A stretch of DNA of 37,681 bases. It comes from CAZEDU01 sp964511185 (GTDB lineage Bacteria; Myxococcota; Myxococcia; Myxococcales; Myxococcaceae). Below the pieces are notes generated by a model. That model made no database searches. It was not told where the DNA came from and saw nothing but the letters and a program-made list of their open reading frames with translations. The stretch covers positions 1-37,681 of the forward strand of contig CAZEDU010000040.1 in the NCBI GenBank assembly GCA_964511185.1, written 5' to 3'. Below are positions 15,137 to 23,460 of this stretch, piece by piece. Numbering within the stretch: the first letter of the stretch is position 1; the number at the start of each line of letters is the position of its first letter. The translations under genes were made by a program, and so were the position numbers.

Positions 15137-16567
15137 ATGGCGCTCAAGGTGCTCATCGCCGACCCCGACTTGGAGGCCGTCCGCGGCCTGGGGCGCGCGT
15201 TGCGTCAGAAGGGCTACCAGGTCTTCCACGCGCCCGACGGCTCCAAGGCGCTCGAGCTGTCGGTGCTGCGCCACCCCGACCTGGTCCTGGTCGACGACCA
15301 GTGCCGCCTCATCGACTCGCGCACCTTGGTGCAGATCCTCCGCACCAACCCGCGCACCGAGGACATCCCGGTCGTCCTCACCACCCAGAGCTACGACGCC
15401 GACCGCGCGCGGGCGTTCCGCGACGGCGTCATCAAGAAGCCGTTCAACATGGACGAGGTGCTCTCGCGCATCGAGCACGTCTTTCGCCGCACCAAGGCCG
15501 CGCGCGAGCTGAAGGGCGAGGCGCGGGAGCTCGAGGGCACCTTGGGTCAGCTCTCGGTGGCGGACCTGCTCCAGGTGCTGGCGATGAACCGGCGCACCGG
15601 CCGCCTCAACCTGGCCCGCGGCAACGAGCGCGGCGAGATCCACGTCAAGGAAGGCCGGGCGATCAACGCGCGGGTGGGCACCGCCGAAGGGGAGAAGGCG
15701 CTCTTTCGGCTCCTGGGCTGGACCGAAGGCTCGTTCGCGTTCGAGCCGGGGGCGGTCACCGTGCGCGTGCGCATCGAGCGCACGATGGACGACGCGCTGC
15801 TCGAGGGGATGCGGCAGGCGGACGAGGCGGCCCGCGCCGAGCGCTCGCTGCCGCCGCGCAGCGTCCGGCTGATGCTGTCCCCCGGCGCCGACCTGTCGAC
15901 CGCGCAGCACCCGGTCACGCAGCAGGTGGTCGAGCTGCTGCAGCAGCCGCGCACCATCGGCGAGCTGCTCGACCTGGCGAGCGCCAACGACCTCGACGTG
16001 TGGCTCGTCCTCGGCACGATGCTGGAGCGCGGCATCGCGCGGGTGGCCGAGGGCGAATCCGAAGGCCGCGGTCCGCTCCTGGGGCCGGCCGAGGTGCACG
16101 CGCTGCGCGGCAAGCTGTTCCGGAGCCGCGCGCCGGGCCGGGTCGCGGTGGGCAAGGTCTTCGTCATCGGCAAGGGCGTGGAGCCGGGCAAGAAGGTCCT
16201 GCGCGGCGTGCCGGGCCTGATGCCGGTGTCCTCGGAGCCGACCGCCGTCCGCAGCGGTTTTGGCACCCTGGGCCGCTTCGAGCTGAGCGACGTGCTGCAG
16301 CTCGACTTCTGCTCGCTGCCGGCCTCCGAGGCCGCCCGCGCGATGTGGCGGCCCTTCGCGCGCGGCGCCGTCGGCGCCATGCTGTTCGACACCGACGAGG
16401 CGTCGCTCAAGCTGGCGCGCTACTTCGGCTGGGAGATTCGGGTGCCGCTCGTCACGGTCGGCAAGCCGGTGCCGCCGGCGCTGCAGGCCGCGCCCGCGGG
16501 GGCCGCCAGCGCCGGAGAGGACCTGCTGGAGGCGCTCAAGACGGTGCTGCTCCAGCAGGTGCGGTAG
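15137..16567 (+). CDS. Receiver + DUF4388 (PATAN) protein with possible degenerate GTPase domain
   Basis: 476 residues. Receiver domain 1-120 with Asp9/Asp11, acceptor Asp53 in LVLVDDQ and Lys101. Residues about 132-225 are a DUF4388/PATAN domain (LEGTLGQLSVADLLQVLAMNRRTGRL), common in myxobacterial signalling. Residues 255-310 form a short helical DUF4388-associated segment. The last part (335-448) has VGKVFVIGKG near a loop with GKK, LQLDFCSLP, a WRPFARGAVGAMLF strand and VPLVTVGKPV; spacing and order resemble a small Ras/MglA-like GTPase whose P-loop and NKxD motifs have decayed. That last assignment is inference. Nine bases separate it from the preceding gene, so the two are very likely co-transcribed. 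Confidence 0.85.
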   Translation: MALKVLIADPDLEAVRGLGRALRQKGYQVFHAPDGSKALELSVLRHPDLVLVDDQCRLIDSRTLVQILRTNPRTEDIPVVLTTQSYDADRARAFRDGVIKKPFNMDEVLSRIEHVFRRTKAARELKGEARELEGTLGQLSVADLLQVLAMNRRTGRLNLARGNERGEIHVKEGRAINARVGTAEGEKALFRLLGWTEGSFAFEPGAVTVRVRIERTMDDALLEGMRQADEAARAERSLPPRSVRLMLSPGADLSTAQHPVTQQVVELLQQPRTIGELLDLASANDLDVWLVLGTMLERGIARVAEGESEGRGPLLGPAEVHALRGKLFRSRAPGRVAVGKVFVIGKGVEPGKKVLRGVPGLMPVSSEPTAVRSGFGTLGRFELSDVLQLDFCSLPASEAARAMWRPFARGAVGAMLFDTDEASLKLARYFGWEIRVPLVTVGKPVPPALQAAPAGAASAGEDLLEALKTVLLQQVR

Positions 16568-16660
16568 CGCGCAGCGGCCGGCGCGCCTGAAGTCAGAGCT
16601 GCTTGCCTTCGAACGGCTGGACTTGGGAGCGCGCTCAGGTCGACGTCGTCGAGGCAGCGC

Positions 16661-17923
16661 TCAGTCGAGCTGCAGCGGCAACCCGGCGCTCAACCGCAAG
16701 GCGACGTGCGACGACGCCAGCTCGGTGCGCGCTTGGATCTGGTTCACCTCGGCCCCGAACAGGTCGCGCTCGGCCTGGATGACGTCGATCTGCGTCGCCG
16801 CGCCCGTGGCGTATCGGTCCCGCGCGACCTGGGCCGCCCGCTGCGCCGCCTCCACCTGCGCGGCCGCCGCCGTCACCTTCTCGATCGCCGCGGTGAGCCG
16901 CTGCCAGTCGCCGTGAATCTGGTCGCGGGAGCCGAGCCGCGTCCGCTCGGCGGCCAGGCGGGCGATCTCGGCCTGGCTGCCCTGGACGCCCCAGTTGAAG
17001 AAGGTCGGGACGTCGAGGCGCCACAAGAGCCCGAGCCCGGCGGTGTACGAGTCCGCCTGGCCGATGAAGCCGGTGGCGTTGGTGAAGCGCTCGGTGAAGT
17101 TGGCGGTGATCTGCGGAATCAGCGCCAGCTTCGAGGCGAGCGAGATGCGGCTCGCCGCGACCGCGTCCTGGTCGGCCGCGCGAACCGCTGGCAGCTCTTC
17201 GAGCCTGGCCTCCAGCGCGTCGAGCGCGCCCTCGGGGCGCAGATCGTCCGGAGGGAGCGTGGCGCTGTCGCCCACGTCGACGCCGGTCAGGGTGCGCAGC
17301 GCGCGGCGGGTGTTCGCCACCAAGGCCTCGGTGTCGGCGACCGTCTGGCGGTTGCGCTGGAGCTCGGCGCGCGCGCGCAGCAGGTCGAGCTCCGTGGCGG
17401 CGCCCGCCTGGGCGCGCACCTCCTGCAGCTTGTACTGCGCCTCGGCCACCGCCAAGGAGCGGCGCGCCGACTGGCGGACCGCCAGCGCGGCCGCGAACCC
17501 GTAGTAGGTCTGCGCGACCTGCCGCTTGACGTTGTCGAGCGCGAAGGCGTCGCGGTGCTCGGCCGCCTCGTCCGCCGCGCCCGCCGCCGACGCGCGCATC
17601 CAACGGGTGGTGTCGATGAGCGGCAGCTCGAACCGGATGACGGCGTCGAGCTGATTGCGCGGGGTGATGACGATGAGCGGCGCGCCCGGGCCCAGCTGGA
17701 ACTCGGCGGGGTACTGGTTGTGCGTCCAGCCGCCTTGCGCCAGCACCGACGGGAGCAGCGAGGTCCACGCGGCGTTGTACTCGGCCGCCGCCCGCCGCCG
17801 CTGCTCCAGGCTGATGCGGCGGTCGACGTTCGCCTTCTCCGCCGCCTCGAGGAGCTCCTTGAGGCTGGCGGCCTGGGCCGTCGCGGAGAGCAGCGTGATG
17901 GCGACGAGAGTGGCGCGGATCAC
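16661..17923 (-). CDS. TolC-family outer membrane efflux channel
   Basis: 420 residues. A cleavable signal peptide (1-18, ending TAQA) is followed by two repeats of an outer membrane efflux domain: long Ala/Gln/Arg-rich helices with conserved AQTYYGF, GAATELDLLRARAEL (first repeat) and YATGAATQIDVIQAERDL (second repeat). TolC-type proteins trimerise into the exit duct of tripartite pumps. The start is a GTG whose bases overlap the stop of the RND gene by four (GTGA), so translation is coupled. It is the last gene of the efflux operon and is convergent with the receiver protein gene; the 93-base gap between them shows no clear terminator. Confidence 0.94.
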   Translation of the reverse strand: MIRATLVAITLLSATAQAASLKELLEAAEKANVDRRISLEQRRRAAAEYNAAWTSLLPSVLAQGGWTHNQYPAEFQLGPGAPLIVITPRNQLDAVIRFELPLIDTTRWMRASAAGAADEAAEHRDAFALDNVKRQVAQTYYGFAAALAVRQSARRSLAVAEAQYKLQEVRAQAGAATELDLLRARAELQRNRQTVADTEALVANTRRALRTLTGVDVGDSATLPPDDLRPEGALDALEARLEELPAVRAADQDAVAASRISLASKLALIPQITANFTERFTNATGFIGQADSYTAGLGLLWRLDVPTFFNWGVQGSQAEIARLAAERTRLGSRDQIHGDWQRLTAAIEKVTAAAAQVEAAQRAAQVARDRYATGAATQIDVIQAERDLFGAEVNQIQARTELASSHVALRLSAGLPLQLD

Positions 17924-20900
17924 TTGGCCACCTCGCTCGAGACCGCCTGCTCGGCGTAGACGGGTTGGGCCGCGAGCTCCGGCTCGGCCGCCGCGTCGCC
18001 CGAGAGCTTGCGGCGGACGCGTCGCACCAGCCTCGACAGGTCGTCGAAGTACGAGTAGGCGACCGGCACCGCCACTAAGGTCAACAAGAGCGAGAGCACC
18101 TGCCCGCCGACCACCACGCCGGCGGTGGCGCGGTTGAAGCCGGACCCGACGCCTTGCGCGGTGACGAGCGGGATCATGCCCGCCACGAAGGCCAGGGTGG
18201 TCATCAGAATCGGCCGGAGCCGGTCCTTGTTCGCCTGCAGGATCGCCTTGAGCCGCAGCTCGTCGTCCAGCTTGCGTCGCAGCGAGACCGCGTCCTCCGG
18301 CTTCGCCTGCTGAAGCGCGCTCTCGATGGCCTCGGGGGTGAGCAGGTGCGAGAGCGCGTTGGTGAGCGAGGTGCGCAAGGCGAGCCCGGTCCCGCTCAGG
18401 TTCACCCCTTGCAGCGCCGCCGCGAGCTTGGGCTCCCACTCGGCCATCAGCTGGTTGGTGTGGTCGATCTGTAGAATCGCGTTCTTCTTCACCACGCCGA
18501 AGAGCACGAAGATCCCCAGGAAGCTGTAAATGTCGAGCGCCTGCCGGAAGATGATGATCGACAAGATCGCGAACGGCAGCGTGAGCGGCAGCGAGAGCAG
18601 GATGGTGATCGGGTGCAGCCACGACTCGAACTGCGCCGCGAGGATCAGGTACATGAAGACGATCGACGCGAGCAGGCCCAAGATGAACGACAGGCCCGTC
18701 TCGGCCATCAGCTTCGTCTGCCCCTGCGGCTTGACCGAGTAGCCCTTCGGGAGGTTCTCGGCCTCCATCGCCTGAATGACCGACTGGCCGAGCGCGCCTT
18801 CGTCCGCGCCGGGCTTGGCGTTGACGAAGAAGGTCACCTGGCGCTCGCGCTGGTAGCGCTGGATGCTGCTCGGGCTGGTGGCCGGCTCCAGCCGCACCAC
18901 GTCGGCGAGTGAGACCAGCCCCAGCTTGCGCGAGGGCACCGTGAGCAGCTGCAGCTTGTCCTCGCTCATGCGGTACTCGTCGGTCGCGCGCAGGCGCACC
19001 TCGTACTGCTCTCCGTTCTCCGAGTAGGTCGACACCTTCTGCCCCGCGACCAGGAACTGCAGCGCCTGCGCGATGTCGAGCACCTGCACGCCCAGGTCCG
19101 CCGCGCGCTCGCGGTCGATGCGCACCGCGAGCTCGGGCTTGCCGACGATCATGCTGGAGTCCAGATCGACCGCGTCGGGCAGCGCGTGCAGCCGCTCCAG
19201 GATGTTGGTGTTCGCCTCGGTGAGCCGCTTCAGGTCGGGGCCGGCGAGCAGCACCTGAATGCGCTGGGTCGGCTGGCCGCCGCCGAACTCGTCGACGTCG
19301 GCGATGTTCACCCGCAGGTCCTTCGGCAGCGTGGGCAAGAGCTTCTGGCGCACGATGTCCTTGAACTCGTCCTGCGTGACGCCGCGCTGGTCGGGGTTGA
19401 CCATCTTCACGTAGATGCGCGCGCGGTTCGGCGTCTTCTGCGCGTCGTCGCCGATGGTGACCAGCGTGGCGGTGACCTCGGGGTACTCGCGGATCAAGCG
19501 CGCGATCCGCTGCGCCACCAGCTCGGTGGCGGCCACGCTGCGCCCCTCCGGCAGGCGCACGATGACCTCGAACTGCGCGCGGTCGTCGATGGGGAGAAAG
19601 CCCTTGCGCGCCACCATCCCCAAGGGAATGGTCGAGAAGAACGTGAGCACCGAGAGCGCCACGATCAGCCGGCGGTGCCGCATCGAGAAGCCGAGCACCC
19701 GGCCGTAGCCCCGCTCCATCGGGCGGTAGGCCACGTCGACCAGCTTCTCCAGCACCGTCTTGCGGTGGTCGCCCGCGCGCTTCTTCTTCAGCCAGTGCGC
19801 GGCGAGCATCGGAGTGAGCGTGAAGCTGATGAAGAGCGACACCGCGATGCTCATGCTCATCGTCACGCCGAAGCTGGCGAGGAAGCGGCCGGGGATGCCG
19901 CCGACGAACGCGATCGGCAAGAACACCGCGATGAGCGAGAAGGTGGTCGCCATCACCGCGAGCCCGATCTCTTTTGTGCCCGCGACCGCGGCTTCCTTGG
20001 GGTCCATCCCCTTCTCGTCGATGTACTTGAAGATGTTCTCGAGCACGACGATCGCGTCGTCGATCACGATGCCGACCGCGAGCGCCAGCGCGAGCAGGGT
20101 GATGCTGTTGAGCGTGTAGCCCGCCATCTTCATCAGCGCGAAGGTGCCGACGATGGAGGTGGGGATGGCGAGCGCGGCGATCACCGTGCTGCGCACGTTG
20201 CCCAGGAACACCAGCACGATGATCGCCGCGAGCAGCGCGCCGACGATCAAGTGCTCGGTCACCGCCGAGGTGGCGGTGCGGATGACCGCCGAGCCGTCGC
20301 GCTGGATCCGCAGCGAATAGCCAGGCGGGAGCTCCTTCTCGAGCTCCGCCATCCGCTCCTTGATCGCGTCGACCACCTCGACCGTGTTGGTGCCCGACTG
20401 CTTGCGCAGCGCGAGCAGCACGGTGCGGTCCTCGTTCCAGCGGGCCACGCTCTCGAAGTCCTGCACGCCGTCCTCGACGGTGGCGAGCTCGTCGAGGCGG
20501 ATGGCGCGGCCGTTCATCTCGCGCACCACGATCGCCTTCAGCTCGTCGATCGACTCGACGCGGCCGTTCACCTTCAGGGTGACCAGGTCGCGGCTCGCGT
20601 CGATGCGGCCGCCGGGGAGGGTGATGTTCTGCGCGTTGATCGCCGCGGCCACCTCGCCGGCCGAGACGCCCAACGACCGCAGCTTCACCGGGTCGACCAT
20701 CACGTTCACCTGGCGCTTGCGGCCGCCGATGATGATCGCCTGGCCCACGCCGCTCACCGACTCGAGCCGCCGCCGCACGATGCGGTCGGCGACGTCGGTG
20801 ATCGCGCGGATGTCGGGCTCCTGGCGCAGCCCGCCCGCCTCCGCGCTCCCGGTCGCCTCGGCCGAGGCGTTGAGCGCGATGTAGAGCACCGGGAGGCTGT

Positions 20901-21303
20901 CGGGGTCGAACTTCTGGACGATGGGCGGGTCGATGCCGCGCGGCAGCTCCATCATCACGGTGTTGATCTTCTGCTGCACCTCTTGCGACGCGACGTCGAC
21001 GTTCTTCTCGAGCTTGAACTGGATGATGACCTGCGAGATGCCTTCGGACGAGATGCTGCGCAGCTCGTCGATGGCGCTGATGGTGTTCACCGCGCCTTCG
21101 ATCTTGTCGGTGACCTCGCGCTCGATGTCCTCGGGGGAGGCGCCGGGCTGAATCGTGGTGACGAGGATCACCGGGAAGTCGATCTTCGGGAACTGATCGA
21201 CGCCGAGCTGCTTGTAGAACACGCCGCCGATCACAAGGATGACCAGCGAGAGCACCGAGGCGAACACCGGCCGCCTCACGCAGACTTCTGCGAGCCATTG
21301 CAT
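17920..21303 (-). CDS. RND family (HAE1) multidrug efflux pump
   Basis: 1127 residues, against about 1040-1050 for AcrB. Proton-driven inner membrane transporter with 12 transmembrane helices and two large periplasmic loops. The proton relay is intact: Asp415/Asp416 in VIDDAIVVLEN (helix 4) and Lys940 in KKNAIL (helix 10). The N-terminus CVRRPVFASVL and VDQFPKIDFPV are typical. The extra length is partly a roughly 57-residue helical insertion in the cytoplasmic loop between helices 10 and 11 (about 957-1015) and partly a longer C-terminal tail. It starts 25 bases after the membrane fusion gene and overlaps the TolC-like gene. Confidence 0.96.
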   Translation of the reverse strand: MQWLAEVCVRRPVFASVLSLVILVIGGVFYKQLGVDQFPKIDFPVILVTTIQPGASPEDIEREVTDKIEGAVNTISAIDELRSISSEGISQVIIQFKLEKNVDVASQEVQQKINTVMMELPRGIDPPIVQKFDPDSLPVLYIALNASAEATGSAEAGGLRQEPDIRAITDVADRIVRRRLESVSGVGQAIIIGGRKRQVNVMVDPVKLRSLGVSAGEVAAAINAQNITLPGGRIDASRDLVTLKVNGRVESIDELKAIVVREMNGRAIRLDELATVEDGVQDFESVARWNEDRTVLLALRKQSGTNTVEVVDAIKERMAELEKELPPGYSLRIQRDGSAVIRTATSAVTEHLIVGALLAAIIVLVFLGNVRSTVIAALAIPTSIVGTFALMKMAGYTLNSITLLALALAVGIVIDDAIVVLENIFKYIDEKGMDPKEAAVAGTKEIGLAVMATTFSLIAVFLPIAFVGGIPGRFLASFGVTMSMSIAVSLFISFTLTPMLAAHWLKKKRAGDHRKTVLEKLVDVAYRPMERGYGRVLGFSMRHRRLIVALSVLTFFSTIPLGMVARKGFLPIDDRAQFEVIVRLPEGRSVAATELVAQRIARLIREYPEVTATLVTIGDDAQKTPNRARIYVKMVNPDQRGVTQDEFKDIVRQKLLPTLPKDLRVNIADVDEFGGGQPTQRIQVLLAGPDLKRLTEANTNILERLHALPDAVDLDSSMIVGKPELAVRIDRERAADLGVQVLDIAQALQFLVAGQKVSTYSENGEQYEVRLRATDEYRMSEDKLQLLTVPSRKLGLVSLADVVRLEPATSPSSIQRYQRERQVTFFVNAKPGADEGALGQSVIQAMEAENLPKGYSVKPQGQTKLMAETGLSFILGLLASIVFMYLILAAQFESWLHPITILLSLPLTLPFAILSIIIFRQALDIYSFLGIFVLFGVVKKNAILQIDHTNQLMAEWEPKLAAALQGVNLSGTGLALRTSLTNALSHLLTPEAIESALQQAKPEDAVSLRRKLDDELRLKAILQANKDRLRPILMTTLAFVAGMIPLVTAQGVGSGFNRATAGVVVGGQVLSLLLTLVAVPVAYSYFDDLSRLVRRVRRKLSGDAAAEPELAAQPVYAEQAVSSEVAK

Positions 21304-21328
21304 GGGTTAGGTCTCCGTCGAGTTCGAG

Positions 21329-22420
21329 CTATTGGATGGCAGTGCCGTCGCGCAGCCCGGGCGGCGGCTTGACGACGACCTTCTCGCCCGAGGGAATCGC
21401 CTCGAGCACCGCGATGCGGCCGTCTTTCTCGACGCCGGTGCGCACCACCAGCTCGTGCGCGGTCCCTTCGCGCGCCAGGTACATGCGGCGAATGGTGCCG
21501 TCGGCCTTGATCGCGCTGATGGGGACCGTCGGCTGCTCCTCTTCGCCGATCAGGAGCAGCACCGTGGCGAACATGCCCGGCCGCAGCGCCTGGTCCGCGT
21601 TGTCGGCGAACGCTTCGATGATGAGGTCGCGGGTGTTCGGCCTGAGCTGCGGGCTCACCAGCCGCACCGAGGCCGGGAAGTCCCGGTCGGGGTACGCGGC
21701 CACGCGCACGTTGAGCGTCTGGCCCTCGCGCACCTGGCTCACCACCGGCTCGGGCACGCTGATGCTGATGCGCACCGGGTCGATCGCGAACACGCTCGCC
21801 ACCCGCGAGGCCGCCATCACGTACTCGCCGACGTTGACGTAGCGCTCGCCGATGATGCCGTCGATCGGCGCGCGGATGATGGTGTCCCCCGCGAGCTTGC
21901 CGGCGAGGTCCGCCTGCGCGCGCGCCGCGTTGGCGGTGTACAGCTGCGCGGTGCACTGCGTCTTCTGCCGTTCGTATTCCGCCTTCGCCAGCGCGCCCTG
22001 CGCGTAGAGCGTGTCGGCGCGGGCGCAGTCCTGCTTGGCCTGCTCGACCTGCGTCTCGGCGGCTTGCGACTGGGCCGAGGCCGCCGCGGCCTGGAAGCTG
22101 GCCGCCTTCGAGTCGACCCGGGCGATGACCTGCCCCGCCTTCACCGGCTGCCCGCGCTCGACGTAGGTGGCGGTCACCCGGCCGTTCACGTTGGCGGCGA
22201 CCTCGGACTGGCGGTCCGCCAGGATGCTCCCGGTCAAGGTGAGGTACTTCGGCATCTTGTGCGTCTCGACCGGCGCGGTCTCGACCTTCATGGGCGGCAG
22301 CGCGGCGCTCGGCGCCTTCGGGTCGGCCGCGGCCGTGGGCTTCTTGCAGGCCGCCAGGAGCGCGATGGCCGCGAGGGGGAGGATGCGAAAGAGGGAGGGG
22401 GGATGGGAGAGGGGGTTCAT
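21329..22420 (-). CDS. RND efflux membrane fusion lipoprotein (AcrA-like)
   Basis: 363 residues. The signal peptide ends in a lipobox LLAAC with Cys25 as lipidation site, so it is anchored in the periplasmic face of the inner membrane. Barrel-sandwich hybrid (lipoyl) halves flank a short helical hairpin: GRVTATYVERGQPVKAGQVIARVD and TIIRAPIDGIIGERYVNVGEYV. A beta-barrel and membrane-proximal domain follow. It links the RND pump to the TolC channel. The ATG at 22418-22420 overlaps the repressor stop (ATGA), giving the start with the lipoprotein signal; upstream in-frame codons belong to the repressor reading frame region and are not used. Confidence 0.95.
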   Translation of the reverse strand: MNPLSHPPSLFRILPLAAIALLAACKKPTAAADPKAPSAALPPMKVETAPVETHKMPKYLTLTGSILADRQSEVAANVNGRVTATYVERGQPVKAGQVIARVDSKAASFQAAAASAQSQAAETQVEQAKQDCARADTLYAQGALAKAEYERQKTQCTAQLYTANAARAQADLAGKLAGDTIIRAPIDGIIGERYVNVGEYVMAASRVASVFAIDPVRISISVPEPVVSQVREGQTLNVRVAAYPDRDFPASVRLVSPQLRPNTRDLIIEAFADNADQALRPGMFATVLLLIGEEEQPTVPISAIKADGTIRRMYLAREGTAHELVVRTGVEKDGRIAVLEAIPSGEKVVVKPPPGLRDGTAIQ

Positions 22421-22998
22421 GTGGTCAGGGCTTTGGTGAACAGGCGCGACAGCTCTTGGATGTACGTGTGGCGTTCTCGTTGCGAGACGGGGCGCTTCAT
22501 CAGGTGGCTGAAGAGCACCCGGCTCTGCAGCGCGCCCAAGATGGCGAAGGCCGCGCTGTCGGTCTCGGGCGCGGTGACGAGCCCGGCCTTGCGCGCCCGC
22601 TTCAGCCATTGCTGAAGCGCGCGGAGGGCCTCGGCGGGGCCGGTCGACTTCGAGAAGATCAGGTTCGGCGGGATGCCGCTCTCGCGCAGCGCCGACATGC
22701 AGGGAATCGCCTTGTCGACGAACTCGGCGATGCGGCTCATCAGATCGCGGAGCTGGACCTCGAGCGGCCGATCGTCCGGACCGCGATCCGCGTAGAGAAT
22801 CCACTCCGGCCGGTCGGGGGGCTTGAGCGCCGCGAGCATCATCGCCTGACGGCTGCCGAACCGCTTGAGGAGCGCTGGCACCGTGACCTCGAGCGGCTTG
22901 GCCACCCGCTCGAGCGAGACGTTCGGCCCCTGCGAAAGCACCAGCTTCCGCAGCGTCGCGAGGATCTGCTCGTCGGTGACCTGGCGGGGGCGGGCCAT
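22417..22998 (-). CDS. TetR family repressor of the efflux operon
   Basis: 193 residues with an N-terminal helix-turn-helix (about 10-50: DEQILATLRKLVLS then VSLERVAKPLEVTVPALLKRFGS). The C-terminal ligand domain is variable, as expected for a drug-binding regulator. It is the first gene of the operon with the three pump genes, overlapping the membrane fusion gene by four bases. A perfect inverted repeat lies 9 bases upstream of its start, so it most likely represses itself and the pump until a toxic compound binds. No dedicated ribosome site is obvious before the ATG. Confidence 0.93.
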   Translation of the reverse strand: MARPRQVTDEQILATLRKLVLSQGPNVSLERVAKPLEVTVPALLKRFGSRQAMMLAALKPPDRPEWILYADRGPDDRPLEVQLRDLMSRIAEFVDKAIPCMSALRESGIPPNLIFSKSTGPAEALRALQQWLKRARKAGLVTAPETDSAAFAILGALQSRVLFSHLMKRPVSQRERHTYIQELSRLFTKALTT

Positions 22999-23007
22999 GC
23001 AGGGCGT

Positions 23008-23031
23008 TAGTTAGTAAACGGTTACTAACTA
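23008..23031. promoter_or_regulatory. TetR operator, perfect 10+4+10 palindrome
   Basis: TAGTTAGTAA (23008-23017), spacer ACGG, then its exact inverse complement (23022-23031). It is AT-rich in a GC-rich region and lies 9 bases before the TetR gene start, so a bound dimer pair would block the promoter of the whole efflux operon. Confidence 0.65.
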
Positions 23032-23053
23032 TCGCGCAAGGGCCTTGTGTGTT

Positions 23054-23419
23054 TCAGGTGCCCGTCGGGGCGGGCAGCGCCTGTGCGCGCAGATTGGCGC
23101 CGAGCGCCTCCGCCATCCCTTCCAGGCGGGTGAGCAGCTCGAACTCGGCGTCCTTCAGCGTGGACACGCGGCGGCCCTTCACGCGCTCCAGGCGAATCTC
23201 GACGCGCACGTCCTCTCCCTGCGCGATGCGCTGGATGCTCGCCGCGCCGCCTTCCGCGCGGCACGCCAGGATGTCGCGCTGGAGCGCCTTGAGCCGCCGC
23301 GCGATGCGCAGCGCGTAGCGACCCTCGGGGCTCTCGAAGGTGTGGTAGTGGCGGTTCCGCGAGAGCGGCTGCTCAGGGGCGGTCAATCGCTCGACCAATC
23401 GGCGCACGAACGGGTCCAT
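23054..23419 (-). CDS. Uncharacterised basic 121-residue protein
   Basis: No family recognised. The ATG at 23417-23419 has AAGG about seven bases upstream; a longer start 15 codons earlier would add a Pro/Arg-rich piece that looks like read-through of the gap. The protein has a short N-terminal helix (MDPFVRRLVERL), then a probable beta hairpin with HYHTFESPEGRYALRI, a helix (RRLKALQRDILACRAEG), a strand pair rich in Arg and Glu, and a last helix. No signal peptide or membrane segment, so cytoplasmic. It follows the M16 peptidase by 41 bases in the same direction and probably shares its transcript. Confidence 0.7.
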   Translation of the reverse strand: MDPFVRRLVERLTAPEQPLSRNRHYHTFESPEGRYALRIARRLKALQRDILACRAEGGAASIQRIAQGEDVRVEIRLERVKGRRVSTLKDAEFELLTRLEGMAEALGANLRAQALPAPTGT

Positions 23420-23460
23420 CGGCAGCCTTCGAGGATAACACCCGGGCCTAGGGGGCGGCC

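Noticed and set aside
12896..16099. Long minus-strand open frame opposite the two receiver genes
   Set aside because: The plus strand encodes intact receiver, GAF and DUF4388 domains; the minus product is low-complexity.
19186..21372. Long plus-strand open frame opposite the RND pump
   Set aside because: Mirror frame of the pump gene; His/Asp/Arg-rich with no membrane segment or motif.
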